A stretch of 61,055 nucleotides of DNA from an uncultured Caulobacteraceae bacterium (GCA_903923135.1 CAIXWN010000223.1:1-61055); one strand, 5' to 3'; numbered from the stretch's first letter, positions 8,839 through 18,146 are shown. The notes: generated by a model not told the origin, from the letters alone. Made by a program: numbers and translations.

Positions 8839-8871
8839 AGGCTTTTTGGCCGCCGTCAGCCAAAAAAGCCT
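8839..8871 (+). terminator. Hairpin terminator after the nuclease gene
   Basis: AGGCTTTTTGGC at 8839-8850 can pair with GCCAAAAAAGCCT at 8859-8871, with an 8-base loop and one extra A. The hairpin lies 20 bases after the nuclease stop and before folD. The left arm core GCTTTTTGGC also occurs at 8801-8810 inside the end of the nuclease gene, so the right arm has two possible partners. There is no clean T-run after the stem, so termination is inferred from structure and position. Confidence 0.5.
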
Positions 8872-8966
8872 GAATCGTGGCCTAGAATCAAACCAGTGGG
8901 GCTGGATTGACGCTTCGGATGCCTCTGGTCTGGAGGGACCGGGCGCCGGCACGGAAGGGTTGCTGC

Positions 8967-9872
8967 ATGACCGAGTGTGTGATCATCGACGGCAAGGCCC
9001 GGGCCGACGCCCTGCGCGCCAGCGTGACGGCGCAGGTCGCACGCCTCAGGGCCGAGTATGGACTTCAACCCGGCCTGGCGGTGGTGCTGGTCGGCGATGA
9101 CGCGGCCAGCCAGGTCTATGTGCGCTCCAAGGGCGAACAGAGCCTCGCGGCGGGCATGCATTCGGTCACCCACCGCCTCGCGGTCGACACCTCACAGGCT
9201 GAACTCATCGACCTGGTGGAGCGCCTAAACGCTGATCCGCTCATCCACGGTATCCTGGTGCAGCTGCCCCTGCCTGCCCATCTCGACGCCGGCGCCGTCC
9301 TCGAGCGGCTCAACCCGGCCAAGGACGTCGACGGGCTGACCATGGTGAACGCCGGTCGTCTGGCCAGCGGGCTCGACGCCCTGACGCCGTGTACGCCCCT
9401 GGGGTGCCTGATCCTGCTCCGCGAGGCTCTGGGCGTCCTGTCCGGACGCAACGCTGTGGTGCTGGGACGGTCGATACTGGTCGGCCGACCGGTCGCCGGC
9501 CTGCTGTTGGCCGAGAACTGCACTGTGACGATCGCGCATTCGAAGTCGCGGGATCTTCCGTCCATCTGCCGACAGGCCGACATCCTGGTGGCGGCGGTCG
9601 GTCGACCGGAAATGGTGAAGGGCGACTGGATCAAGCCGGGGGCCGCGGTCATTGACGTCGGCATCAACCGGGTGCCGTTCCGTGACCCCGTTCAGGCGGC
9701 CCTGGGCAAGACCAAGCTGGTGGGCGACGTGGCCTTCAAGCAGGCCAGGCAGGTCGCCGGCTGGCTGACCCCGGCGCCTGGCGGCGTCGGACCGATGACG
9801 GTGGCGTGCCTGCTGCGGAACACGCTCACGGCCGCGGCCCGCGGAGCCGGCCTCGACCTGGCGGCGCCGTGA
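8967..9872 (+). CDS. folD: Bifunctional methylenetetrahydrofolate dehydrogenase/cyclohydrolase
   Basis: The 301-residue protein is a clear FolD. It interconverts 5,10-methylene- and 10-formyl-tetrahydrofolate with NADP in one-carbon metabolism. Signatures include YVRSKGEQS with the catalytic Lys, [64 protein letters not shown] and [16 protein letters not shown] 8967 has a GGAAGGG ribosome-binding site; an in-frame extension to 8907 looks non-coding. Its TGA overlaps the GTG of the NUDIX gene as GTGA, so the two are coupled. Confidence 0.95.
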   Translation: MTECVIIDGKARADALRASVTAQVARLRAEYGLQPGLAVVLVGDDAASQVYVRSKGEQSLAAGMHSVTHRLAVDTSQAELIDLVERLNADPLIHGILVQLPLPAHLDAGAVLERLNPAKDVDGLTMVNAGRLASGLDALTPCTPLGCLILLREALGVLSGRNAVVLGRSILVGRPVAGLLLAENCTVTIAHSKSRDLPSICRQADILVAAVGRPEMVKGDWIKPGAAVIDVGINRVPFRDPVQAALGKTKLVGDVAFKQARQVAGWLTPAPGGVGPMTVACLLRNTLTAAARGAGLDLAAP

Positions 9873-10390
9873 AGGAGACCAAGGCCGCCCGCCGCAAGAC
9901 CGTCGCCAGGCCCAAGCCCCGGGCGCAGTGCGCCGCCCTGCCGTGGCGCTTCGCCGACGGCCTGGAGATTCTGCTGGTCACTTCGCGGGACACCGGCCGC
10001 TGGGTGATTCCCAAAGGCTGGACGATGAAATCGAAGACCCGGCGTGAAGCCGCCGCTCTGGAGGCCATCGAGGAGGCCGGGGTCGAGGGGCGCATGGCCC
10101 GGAAGGCGGCGGGCGCCTACGACTACATGAAGGTGCTGCGCTCCGGAGACAGCCAAGCGTGCCGGGTGACGGTCTATCCCCTCGAGGTGCTCGTCCAAAG
10201 GGACAGCTGGCGGGAGCAGGATCAACGCAGCACCCAATGGTTCGGTTGGGAGGCTGCGGCCGCCGCGGTTCACGAGCCCGGCCTGACCCGGATCATCCAC
10301 AGGTTCGCCCGCGGTCAGATCGCTGGCGGGGTGCCGGAAGCCGCCGCGGATCCTGCGACAGTTGTGTCAGCCCTGCCGCCTGAAAGCTAG
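9869..10390 (+). CDS. NUDIX hydrolase
   Basis: This 173-residue protein starts at a GTG overlapping the folD stop. A basic N-terminus is followed by a NUDIX fold with [13 protein letters not shown] and the box region [16 protein letters not shown]. The box is partly degenerate: the first Glu is missing and the Arg of REUXEE is replaced by Leu, but EExGV is intact. This KGW...EAALREAxEEAGV style resembles DIPP-like enzymes acting on diphosphoinositol or dinucleoside polyphosphates. The substrate is unproven. Coupling to folD may be only organisational. Confidence 0.8.
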   Translation: MKETKAARRKTVARPKPRAQCAALPWRFADGLEILLVTSRDTGRWVIPKGWTMKSKTRREAAALEAIEEAGVEGRMARKAAGAYDYMKVLRSGDSQACRVTVYPLEVLVQRDSWREQDQRSTQWFGWEAAAAAVHEPGLTRIIHRFARGQIAGGVPEAAADPATVVSALPPES

Positions 10391-10403
10391 GCGGGCGGGG
10401 AGG

Positions 10404-11048
10404 CTAGCCCTGGCCCCTGGCGTTGGCCCAGGTGGTGATCTGGCCGAGGACCGTCGCGACCGCTGCGTCGAACGCCTCGGCGATGGCGTGCACGGAGTTC
10501 GAACCGGCCGCGGATGTGGCCTGGAAGACCCGGCTGCCGCCGTTGGCGGGATCCTTCCGATCTACGAGCGCCGCGTAGACCTCGATCGCCACCGTCGGCG
10601 CCGATCCCGGTCCGTGAGCGTAGCGGGCCTCGAATGTCCGCACGTCCAGTTTGAGCACAAGATCCGCCGCACTGGGCTCGCCCTGCGCCAGCAGCCGCGC
10701 CTGACGGCCCTGAGTCTGGAACGCCCGGGTGACGGCCGCCTCGAACAGCGAACTCGCCGAAGTCACCCAACGGGCTCCGCTGATATAGGCGGTGCGGTCG
10801 CCGGTGACGGTGAGGATGCGATCCGTGGCCGCGGCGCGGTCGAAGCTGATAGGCGCGGCGCGGACAGTGAAGCGGGGGCCGGTCGCCACTGACGGCGTCG
10901 CCGGTGCGACGGTCGCAGAGCCGGCTCCGAAGCGGTACATCTGAACCGGTTTCTCCTTGGGCAGTAGCGAGATGCAGCCGGACAGGCAAAGCGCGGCGAT
11001 GCCGAGGACCGCCGCGTGGACTGTGGCGGACCGTGACGTCAGGTTCAT
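10404..11048 (-). CDS. ABC-type transport auxiliary lipoprotein (PqiC/LptE-like) of the Mla-type operon
   Basis: This 214-residue lipoprotein has the lipobox LCLSGC at about residues 20-25 and a central region typical of the ABC_trans_aux family (VQMYRFGAG, RTAYISGARWVTSASSLFEAAVTRAF, LKLDVRTFEARY). It probably sits at the outer membrane and links the MCE protein to it, as PqiC does. It is the last gene of a four-gene operon whose members all overlap (here ATGA with the MCE gene). The operon has no MlaC-like periplasmic carrier, so this lipoprotein may be the functional end point. Confidence 0.85.
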   Translation of the reverse strand: MNLTSRSATVHAAVLGIAALCLSGCISLLPKEKPVQMYRFGAGSATVAPATPSVATGPRFTVRAAPISFDRAAATDRILTVTGDRTAYISGARWVTSASSLFEAAVTRAFQTQGRQARLLAQGEPSAADLVLKLDVRTFEARYAHGPGSAPTVAIEVYAALVDRKDPANGGSRVFQATSAAGSNSVHAIAEAFDAAVATVLGQITTWANARGQG

Positions 11049-11983
11049 GGTTTCACCTCGATTTCCTTGGCCGGCGCCTTGCCGATGACCCCGCGCGGGT
11101 TGGTCTGCACTTCGCCGAGCACCTGATCGAGGTGATCCGTGGCGCGTTGCAGGCTCTCGATGGTGGTGGTGAGTTGCGGCAGGCCGGTGGTGGCGAAGGA
11201 CTCGGTCGGCCCCTCCAGCTTGTTCAGGGTTGCGCGCAGGGCTTTGGCAGCCTCCTGGATCTCTCCGGCCGCGTCGGCCAGCCTGACCAGGGTCTTGCGC
11301 CCGTCGCCGTCCACCAGCCCCTGGCTGGACTTAGCCAGGGCGGAGATCTGTTTGGTGGCGTCATCGGCGTCCTGCAGGGTCTTCTGGGCGTCGGCGATGA
11401 TCGACTTGCGCTCGCGCAGTTCGGCGGTCACCGCCTGAACGTCGCTGAGGGTGGCGCTGAGCGTCTTGATATTCTCGTCCGAGAAAATGCGATTGATGCG
11501 GTCAAGCGCCTCGACCGTGCGCTGGACCACGAAACCGCCGCCGGCAAGCAGGTCGGACAAGGCGTCGCGCTGGCTGGCCATGCGCGGAATCTGCCCTTCC
11601 TTCACGGTGTCCTTCAGCAAGGGCTTGGACGCCGTTCCGGCAGTGATCTGGATATAGTTGACCCCGGTGATGCCAAGGGGCTCCAGCGTCGCATAGGAAT
11701 CGGCGCGGATCGGCACGTCGGAGGTCACCCGCGAGCGGGCCACCACCAGGCGTGGATCCTGGGGGTCCAGGGATATGCGGCTGACGTCGCCGACCTTGAT
11801 GCCGTTGAAATGCACCTCGCCGCCCTGGGAAAGACCCCGCACCGGTCCTTGAAACACGATGTCGTAGACGTCGTAGTCGCGGCTGAACTTGCGGCCGGCC
11901 AGCAGCACGGCGAAGACCACCAGCGCCACCAGCAGGATCGTCGAAGCCAGTCCGACCAGGGCGTAATTTGCGTTGCGCTCCAT
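11045..11983 (-). CDS. mlaD: MCE/MlaD family substrate-binding protein
   Basis: The 312-residue protein has one N-terminal membrane anchor (YALVGLASTILLVALVVFAVLLAG) and an MCE domain (DVYDIVFQGPVRGLSQGGEVHFNGIKVGDV, ATLEPLGITGVNYIQI). A long, mainly helical C-terminal part follows. It is longer than E. coli MlaD (about 183 residues) and more like other proteobacterial MlaD-family proteins with helical extensions. It should form a periplasmic hexameric ring guiding lipids between the membranes. Its ATG overlaps the upstream ATPase stop as TGATG. Confidence 0.88.
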   Translation of the reverse strand: MERNANYALVGLASTILLVALVVFAVLLAGRKFSRDYDVYDIVFQGPVRGLSQGGEVHFNGIKVGDVSRISLDPQDPRLVVARSRVTSDVPIRADSYATLEPLGITGVNYIQITAGTASKPLLKDTVKEGQIPRMASQRDALSDLLAGGGFVVQRTVEALDRINRIFSDENIKTLSATLSDVQAVTAELRERKSIIADAQKTLQDADDATKQISALAKSSQGLVDGDGRKTLVRLADAAGEIQEAAKALRATLNKLEGPTESFATTGLPQLTTTIESLQRATDHLDQVLGEVQTNPRGVIGKAPAKEIEVKP

Positions 11984-12804
11984 CAGCCGCGTTTCCCCGC
12001 TGTCCTCAGTTCGCTGACGCCGGAGGCGGCGCGGCCTCGGGCCCCATGAAAGTAGCTCTGGATCCAGGGGTGGTCGAACGCTTCCAGTTCGCGCACCGGC
12101 GCCATGGCCACAACCTTCTTGTCCGCGATCACGGCCACCTGATCGGTAATCTCGTAGAGGCTGTCCAGGTCGTGGGTGATCATGAACACCGTAAGCCGCA
12201 GTCCGTGGGAGAGTTCATCGATCAGCGTGTCGAACGCGGCGGCGCTGATCGGGTCGAGGCCGGAGGTGGGTTCGTCGAGGAACAGCAGTTCCGGATCCAG
12301 AGCCAGGGCGCGCGCCAACGCCGCGCGTTTGATCATGCCGCCGGAGAGTTCGGCGGGTTTCAGCGCTCCCGCGTCGGCCGGCAGGCCGGCAAGGGCGATC
12401 TTCAAATCGGCCAGCTCGCCGATCTCCACCTTGCTCATGCGCGTGTGCTCCAGCAGCGGCGCCGCCACATTCTCCCTGACGGTCAGGTTGGACCACAGGG
12501 CCCCGCGTTGGAACAGCACGCCCCAGCGGCGCTCGATGGCGGTCCACTGCCGCCGTTTGGCGGAGCTGATGTCCTGTCCAAAAATCTTTACCGTGCCAGC
12601 CTGCGGCTGGCGTAGGCCGATGATGGTGTTGAGCAGGACGGACTTGCCCGAGCCCGAACCCCCGACCACGCCGACCACCTGGCCACGGGGTATCACCAGA
12701 TCCAGGCCGTCGTGCACGACGTTGGCGCCAAAGCGGGAGAGAAGGCCCCGCACCTCGATAGGCGGCCCTTCCTCGTCCAGTACCGCTTCGACCGGGGCGC
12801 TCAT
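11983..12804 (-). CDS. mlaF: Mla-type ABC transporter ATP-binding protein
   Basis: The 273-residue cytoplasmic ATPase shows Walker A GGSGSGKS, the signature AELSGGMIKRAALARAL (the M-containing SGGM form typical of MlaF), Walker B LLFLDEPTSGLDP and the switch MITHDLDSLYEITD. It powers phospholipid movement with the MlaE permease encoded just upstream. ATG 12804 overlaps the mlaE stop. A longer in-frame extension to 12993 lies inside mlaE and is not coding. Confidence 0.92.
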   Translation of the reverse strand: MSAPVEAVLDEEGPPIEVRGLLSRFGANVVHDGLDLVIPRGQVVGVVGGSGSGKSVLLNTIIGLRQPQAGTVKIFGQDISSAKRRQWTAIERRWGVLFQRGALWSNLTVRENVAAPLLEHTRMSKVEIGELADLKIALAGLPADAGALKPAELSGGMIKRAALARALALDPELLFLDEPTSGLDPISAAAFDTLIDELSHGLRLTVFMITHDLDSLYEITDQVAVIADKKVVAMAPVRELEAFDHPWIQSYFHGARGRAASGVSELRTAGKRG

Positions 12805-13916
12805 ACGGCGAGTTTCATGTAGATCAGGGCGAACACCGCATCGATGAGGATCGCCGAGAAGATCGCCTGAACGACCGCCGAGGTCACGTGACGGCCGAGC
12901 GATTCCACATCCCCGCCGACGTCCAGGCCCTGACGGCAGCCGATTCCGGCGATCACCACGGCCATCACCGGCGCCTTGGACATGCCCACCCAAAAATGGG
13001 TGATGCCGACGTTGTCGACCAGTCGCTGGAAAAAGACGGTCGGACTGAGGTTCAGCACGGTGGTGGTGACCACCAGACCACCCGCCAGACCCGCCAGGGT
13101 CGCCACGAACACCAGCAGGGGGATGGTGAAGAGCAGCGCCAGGAAGCGTGGGAACACGAGAGCGTCGAAGGGGTCGATGCCGAGAACCTGCATGGCGTCG
13201 ATTTCCTGGTTCATCTTCATCGAGCCGATCTCGGCGGCGAAGGCCGAGGCGGAACGGCCGGCCAGGAGCAGGGCCGTGATCAGCACATTGAATTCGCGCA
13301 GCACAGAGATGCCGATCAGTTCGACGGCGAAAACCTGGGCTCCGAACTGTCGCAGCAGATTGGCGCCCAGCAGGCCCACGACGGCCCCGATGAAGAAGGT
13401 GGTCGTCGCCACGATAGGGATGGCGTCCAGGCCCGCCCGTTCGGCCAGGGCGAACGCCGCCGCCCAGCGCACTCGCCGGGGGTTGGTGATCGCCCGGCCG
13501 ATTGCCGTGAGCAGATGGCCGTTGAAAACATTGATGTCGAGGAAGGTCAGGCCGAGGTCGACCACGCCGCGGCCTATGCGCTCGAACAGATCATGCAGCA
13601 GCCGGCCGGGCTTGCGCGGCTCGGGCGTTCGGTCGGCCGCCGCGGTGACCATCGCCAGAAGGCGTTCAACGTCGGGCGAAGCGACGATGCGCGCCTTGCT
13701 TCCGAGGCTGCGGACGACGCGAAGGACTCCATACACGCCGGAGGTGTCGTAACGCCCGATCCCGGTAAGATCGATGGTCGCATCCGGCTGGTCCTGAAGG
13801 CTTTCGGCCAGCCGCTCCGAGGCGTCGGCCATTTGCACGGCGGTCCAGTCGCCGGTCAGGACCGCGGTGGCCCCGTCGGCGGAGGTTTCGACTCGAAAAT
13901 CGGCGGCCTGGGGCAT
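12801..13916 (-). CDS. mlaE: MlaE-type permease with an N-terminal STAS domain
   Basis: The 371-residue protein begins with a STAS-like domain (residues about 1-95, with AVLTGDWTAVQM, ATIDLTGIGRYDTSGVYGVL), the fold of MlaB. This is followed by an MlaE permease with about five membrane segments and the family segments GAVVGLLGANLLRQFGAQ, LLAGRSASAFAAEIGSMK and EIDAMQVLGIDPFDALVFPR. MlaB and MlaE are therefore fused, which explains why no separate mlaB exists. It is the first gene of the mlaE-F-D-lipoprotein operon, thought to maintain outer membrane lipid asymmetry. Confidence 0.9.
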   Translation of the reverse strand: MPQAADFRVETSADGATAVLTGDWTAVQMADASERLAESLQDQPDATIDLTGIGRYDTSGVYGVLRVVRSLGSKARIVASPDVERLLAMVTAAADRTPEPRKPGRLLHDLFERIGRGVVDLGLTFLDINVFNGHLLTAIGRAITNPRRVRWAAAFALAERAGLDAIPIVATTTFFIGAVVGLLGANLLRQFGAQVFAVELIGISVLREFNVLITALLLAGRSASAFAAEIGSMKMNQEIDAMQVLGIDPFDALVFPRFLALLFTIPLLVFVATLAGLAGGLVVTTTVLNLSPTVFFQRLVDNVGITHFWVGMSKAPVMAVVIAGIGCRQGLDVGGDVESLGRHVTSAVVQAIFSAILIDAVFALIYMKLAV

Positions 13917-14042
13917 TCGTCGTCGAGGTCCGGCGGGCGCGTCTGGTCGGTCCGTCGGAAGCGGCGGGCCTGTGCAGAAACAACCCTAGCAGAGCGGCGC
14001 CAAACAGCCAGCACCCAGCGGTCGGCAACGGCTGGACGGCCT

Positions 14043-15473
14043 TCAGGTTCCGCGGGATCTCGGAGCGTGGGTGATCCGCAGCAGGTTTGCCGCACCCGGG
14101 GCGCCCTTCGGCGGGCCGGCCACGATGAGCACGCGGGCGCCGGGTGCGGCGAGGCCCAGGTCGGCGGCCATCCTGGCCGCCCCGTCGGTCATCTCCTCGA
14201 TGTCCCGTGGCTGCTCGGCGACCCGCGGTTCGAGGCCCCATACCAGGCCGAGGGCGCGGGCGACGCGGGTTTCGTGGGTGATGGCGAGCACCGGATGGAT
14301 GGGGCGTTCACGGGCCACGCGGCGGGCCGTGGCGCCGCTGTTCGTGTAGGCCACCAGACAGGCGGTGGAGCGCGCCTGGGCCGCCCGGGTGGCCGCGGCG
14401 ATCAGGGCGTCCACATCCTCGTCCGCGTCCTCCCCATGTTCGGCGCGCATCAGGTCGGGCCAGCTGGGATCGGCCTCCACGCGCCGGATGATGGCGTCCA
14501 TGATCGTCACCGCCTCGCGCGGCCAAAGTCCCGAGGCGGTCTCGGCTGACAGCATCAGGGCGTCAGCGCCCTCATAGACGCCATTGGCCACGTCCGAGGC
14601 TTCGGCGCGGGTGGGGGAGGGGCTGGTGGTCATCGATTCCAGCATCTGGGTGGCGATGATCACCGGAATGCCCCGTCGGCGCGCAGCGCGCACGATGGTC
14701 TTCTGGGCGACGGGCACCTCCTCAGGCGCCAGCTCAACTCCCAGATCGCCGCGGGCGACCATGACCCCGTCGCTGGCGTCCAGAATGGCCTCCAGATTCG
14801 CCAGGCCGGCGGGCTTTTCGATCTTGGCCAGGATCGCGGCGCGCCCGTTCACCAGCCGCCGCAGGTCGGCCATGTCGGCGGGATGCTGGACGAAGGAGAG
14901 GGCCACCCAGTCGACGCCGATCCGTAGGGCGAAATCAAGGTCCGCCCGGTCCTTATCGGTCAGGGCCGGCACTGGGATGGTGACCCCGGGGATGGCCAGG
15001 CCCTTGTTGTTCGACAGGCGCTCGCCCGCCACCACCTCGCAGTCGGCGAAGCCGGGACCGGATCGGCGCACCACCAGCCGGGTCTTGCCGTCGTCAAGCA
15101 CGACGAAAACGCCCGGCCTCAGGATCCTGAACACCTCCGGGTGTGGCAGCTCGACGCGGCGCTCATCTCCCGGCGCGGTGTCGAGATCCAGCCTCAGGGC
15201 GTGGCCGGCGGCGATGGCGATGCCACCGTCGCGGAACCGGCCGAGGCGGAACTTGGGGCCCTGAAGGTCGGCCAGCGCGGCCAGCGGACGACCGATCGCG
15301 GACTCGGCCAGGCGCACGTCGGCCAAGGCGTCGGCGTGATCCTGGTGCGCGCCATGACTGAAGTTCAGCCGGAATACGTCCACGCCCGACCGTGCCAGCT
15401 CCAGCACGCGGTCGGCGCCGCGGCTGGCGGGGCCAAGGGTGGCGACGATGCGGGTGTGGCGATGACGGATCAT
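14043..15473 (-). CDS. pyk: Pyruvate kinase
   Basis: The 476-residue glycolytic enzyme converts phosphoenolpyruvate and ADP to pyruvate and ATP. Visible signatures are RHTRIVATLGPAS, DVFRLNFSHGAHQDH, ADLQGPKFRLG, LTDKDRADLDFAL, ILAKIEKPAGLANLEAIL, SDGVMVARGDLGVELAPE, IIATQMLESM, PTRAEASDVANGVYEGADAL and MLSAETA. ATG 15473 gives the standard start MIRHRHTRIVATLG; the in-frame region out to 15719 is not coding. The gene lies 126 bases upstream of mlaE on the same strand, with an intergenic region large enough for a separate promoter. Confidence 0.96.
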   Translation of the reverse strand: MIRHRHTRIVATLGPASRGADRVLELARSGVDVFRLNFSHGAHQDHADALADVRLAESAIGRPLAALADLQGPKFRLGRFRDGGIAIAAGHALRLDLDTAPGDERRVELPHPEVFRILRPGVFVVLDDGKTRLVVRRSGPGFADCEVVAGERLSNNKGLAIPGVTIPVPALTDKDRADLDFALRIGVDWVALSFVQHPADMADLRRLVNGRAAILAKIEKPAGLANLEAILDASDGVMVARGDLGVELAPEEVPVAQKTIVRAARRRGIPVIIATQMLESMTTSPSPTRAEASDVANGVYEGADALMLSAETASGLWPREAVTIMDAIIRRVEADPSWPDLMRAEHGEDADEDVDALIAAATRAAQARSTACLVAYTNSGATARRVARERPIHPVLAITHETRVARALGLVWGLEPRVAEQPRDIEEMTDGAARMAADLGLAAPGARVLIVAGPPKGAPGAANLLRITHAPRSRGT

Positions 15474-15529
15474 GCGCCGGCCTGTAGCCCAAAAGCCGCC
15501 CCTCGGCGAACGCCGTTCGCCGGGCCCCG

Positions 15530-17800
15530 CTATTTCGTCAGTACGCCGGTCGCCTGATCCAGTCGGGCGCTCGCCGCCTCGAGCACCGCGGCCGTGCGGG
15601 CGATGAAGGCACTCGCCTCGCTCCAGCGGCGACCCTCGATGGCCTCGCGGACTCCGGGCAAGGTCTTGGCGCCATAGCCGGTCAGCAGGCCCGGAGCGTA
15701 GATCAGGTGCCGATACCATGGCCGTCCCGGCAAGCCTTCCGGATCCGTGAGCGTCTGTTCGAGACCCTGCAGCAGCGCATCCGCCGCAGCCCCCCTGTCC
15801 GCCGTGGGGGCTGTCGCGGCGGCCTGGTCATAGGCGTGGGCGCTGGCGGTCAGCCGCGTGACCGCCCCGTCCAGAGCGGCGAAGTCCAGAGTCGGCGCGA
15901 TGCTCTCGCGCTCGGGCGGGCCGGAGCTGAGCGTCGGGTCGTCCGCAAGGGCGAAGGCTTTCTGATCGAGAAGTCGGTCCTGGGTGACAGCGTGCTCGCG
16001 CCCGGTGGCCACCAGTTTCTTCAGTTCCTCTGTCTGGGCGGCGACGCTGGAGGCGAGGTCTGCGAACTGGAAGGGGGCCAGGTCGGCGTTGGCGGCCCTC
16101 AGCACCAGCCGCCCGGCGGTCTTGGCGAGGACGACGCTGTAGGCGAAGCCCGGATCGCTGAAGCGTTCGAAATGCTCGAACGTGTCATAGGCCGAGTGAT
16201 AGACTCCGCCCGACTGCCCCTCGCCGGCGAAGCCGAAATTTATCGAGGCGATACCCAGATGCTGAACGAAGGGGGTGTAGTCGGAGCCCGATCCGAGATC
16301 GCCCACCGGCAGGTCGCCGCCATCCCGGGCGATCTTCGCCCAGGTCTTTTGCTCGGGCGTGGCGTCCGACGCCAGCCCCCGCACCTGCATCGCCGCGAGG
16401 GCGCGGTCGCGGACGCTGACGCCGGTCTCCGGATCGGTGACGGTGGAGGTGGCTTCGTCAAACAGTCGGCGCAGCGAATAGCTGGTCTCGGCGCTCAGCA
16501 CGCCACGGTTATTGCCGTCGGTGTTGATGTAGACCACGGCCTTGTTCTGCAACTCGCGGGCGTGGGTTTCGGCCCATTCGGTGGACCCCAGCAGACCGGG
16601 CTCCTCGCCGTCCCAGCTGGCGTAGACCAGGGTGCGCGCCGGCCGCCATCCCGTCCGGGCCAGGGCGCCGATCGAACGGGCTTCCTCCATGAGCGCGATC
16701 TGACCGGAAAGCGGGTCCTCTGCGCCGAACACCCAGCCGTCGCGGTGGTTGCCGCGCACAACCCATTTGTCCGGTTCGCGCGCGCCCTTCATCACGGCGA
16801 TGACGTCGTACAGCGGCTTCTGGTCCCAGTTCGACAGGACCAGCATGTGGGCCGACACGCCCGATCCGCCCACGTGATAGGTAATCGGCAGCGCGCCCCG
16901 CCAGCCGCGGGGGGCCACCGGTCCGCCCAGGGCGGCGAGAAAGGGCCTGGCTTCCCCCCAGGAGACGGGCAGAACCGGTATCTTCAGGATGGTCTTCGCC
17001 TCCGCCAGGGGGATGCGCGGCGCGCCTTCGACCGCGCCGTAGCCGGGCGTGAGGGGATCGCCCGGCTCGACAGGCAGGTCCTGAACCGAACCCCGCTGCA
17101 GACCCGTTTCAGGCCGATAGGCGCCGGCCGGATAGGCGTCGCCGGCGCCGTAACCGTCGTCGGCCGGGTCGGAGTAGATGATGCAGCCCACGGCGCCGTG
17201 CTCCTGGGCCAGTTTGGGCTTGAGGCCCCGCCAGCCGGCGCCGTAACGGGCGATGACGATCTTGCCCTTCACGTCCAGGCCCAGGCGTTGCAGGGCGTCA
17301 TAGTCGGCCGGCATGCCGTAGTTCACATAGATCAGTGGCGCGGTGACGTCCCCGTCGCCGCCATAGGCGACATAGGCGGGCAGGCCGCCGGACTGGTGGG
17401 CCGAACTGTCGTCGCCGGGTATGGCCGGTTCGGTGAGGGTGGCCTTGAACGGGTGGGGGCCGAGCAACTCGAGGCCCTCGGCCCTGGGCGTCGGGTAGAG
17501 CACGTTGAACACCTCGATGTGGGCGTCCCAGCCCCAGGCCCTGAACTGGGCCAGGGTGAACTCGGCGTTGGCCTTGTCGTGCGGCGAGCCCACCTGGTTG
17601 GGTTCGGCCGCCATCAGACGCAGGCGTTCGCGGATCGCCGCGGCGGACAGGCCTGCGTCGAAGCGGCCTTCCAGATCGCGCTCGACCTGGGTTGAGGTCG
17701 CCGAGAAGCCGAGCATCGCTTTCGGCTCGGCCGCCACGGCGGTCCCAGCCAGCGCGGCCAACGCGGCGCTGCAGAACAGCCTGTTGAAGCGAGTCTTCAT
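15530..17800 (-). CDS. Secreted M28 family metallopeptidase (glutamate carboxypeptidase II-like)
   Basis: The 756-residue protein has a signal peptide (FCSAALAALAGTAVAAE), a PA-type insert (VTAPLIYVNYG, VKGKIVIARYGAGWRGLK) and an M28 catalytic domain. Zinc ligands can be placed in GNHRDGW, GAEDPLSG, SWDGEEPGLLGS, YINTDGN and YHSAYDTFEH, the order seen in PSMA/glutamate carboxypeptidase II. The C-terminal 130 residues fit the transferrin-receptor-like dimerisation domain. It probably releases C-terminal Glu or acidic residues from peptides in the periplasm. Confidence 0.9.
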   Translation of the reverse strand: MKTRFNRLFCSAALAALAGTAVAAEPKAMLGFSATSTQVERDLEGRFDAGLSAAAIRERLRLMAAEPNQVGSPHDKANAEFTLAQFRAWGWDAHIEVFNVLYPTPRAEGLELLGPHPFKATLTEPAIPGDDSSAHQSGGLPAYVAYGGDGDVTAPLIYVNYGMPADYDALQRLGLDVKGKIVIARYGAGWRGLKPKLAQEHGAVGCIIYSDPADDGYGAGDAYPAGAYRPETGLQRGSVQDLPVEPGDPLTPGYGAVEGAPRIPLAEAKTILKIPVLPVSWGEARPFLAALGGPVAPRGWRGALPITYHVGGSGVSAHMLVLSNWDQKPLYDVIAVMKGAREPDKWVVRGNHRDGWVFGAEDPLSGQIALMEEARSIGALARTGWRPARTLVYASWDGEEPGLLGSTEWAETHARELQNKAVVYINTDGNNRGVLSAETSYSLRRLFDEATSTVTDPETGVSVRDRALAAMQVRGLASDATPEQKTWAKIARDGGDLPVGDLGSGSDYTPFVQHLGIASINFGFAGEGQSGGVYHSAYDTFEHFERFSDPGFAYSVVLAKTAGRLVLRAANADLAPFQFADLASSVAAQTEELKKLVATGREHAVTQDRLLDQKAFALADDPTLSSGPPERESIAPTLDFAALDGAVTRLTASAHAYDQAAATAPTADRGAAADALLQGLEQTLTDPEGLPGRPWYRHLIYAPGLLTGYGAKTLPGVREAIEGRRWSEASAFIARTAAVLEAASARLDQATGVLTK

Positions 17801-17898
17801 GGATGGGGTCCCCGGAATTCGGCGTCGGAAGACGACCTAGGCCAAACTCCGACCAGATGGAATCATCTGGTCGGAGATAATTTGCCCTGGATACACAC

Positions 17899-17969
17899 CC
17901 GTAGAGCCCGCTTCACCGTCCGCATCTGTTCCGTGCGAATGTTCCGTGCGAACGGATCGGGCTCTACGG
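17899..17969. repeat. Long palindromic intergenic element with a tandem 12-mer (REP-like, copy 1)
   Basis: CCGTAGAGCCCG at 17899-17910 is an exact reverse complement of CGGGCTCTACGG at 17958-17969. The 47 bases between contain GTTCCGTGCGAA twice (17928-17939 and 17941-17952). A related element lies at 36557-36595. It occupies the 346-base gap between the M28 peptidase and dksA genes (17801-18146), which holds no gene I can support but does contain the dksA promoter. Confidence 0.6.
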
Positions 17970-18067
17970 CCCTCCGCGGAACGACGCCAAACGCTCGCCG
18001 TCGAACCGGCCGACTGTGGCGCGGGCGCCCCATCGGCCAGCATAAAACCACAACCGCTTTCTACGCA

Positions 18068-18095
18068 TTGCTCCTGTATCGCGTTTTGCTATAAG
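18068..18095 (+). promoter_or_regulatory. Candidate sigma-70 promoter for dksA
   Basis: TTGCTC (18068-18073) and TATAAG (18090-18095) are separated by 16 bases, and the ATG of dksA follows 51 bases after the -10 element. No other convincing hexamer pair was seen in this gap. Confidence 0.4.
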
Positions 18096-18146
18096 CCCGG
18101 CTCTCGCGATCGGGTGGGGTCGGCGAGCCAAGGGTGTGAGGCGTCG

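Noticed and set aside
9869-10390. NUDIX as a fused C-terminal domain of FolD
   Set aside because: FolD ends at a TGA in another frame; the GTGA overlap marks two separate genes.
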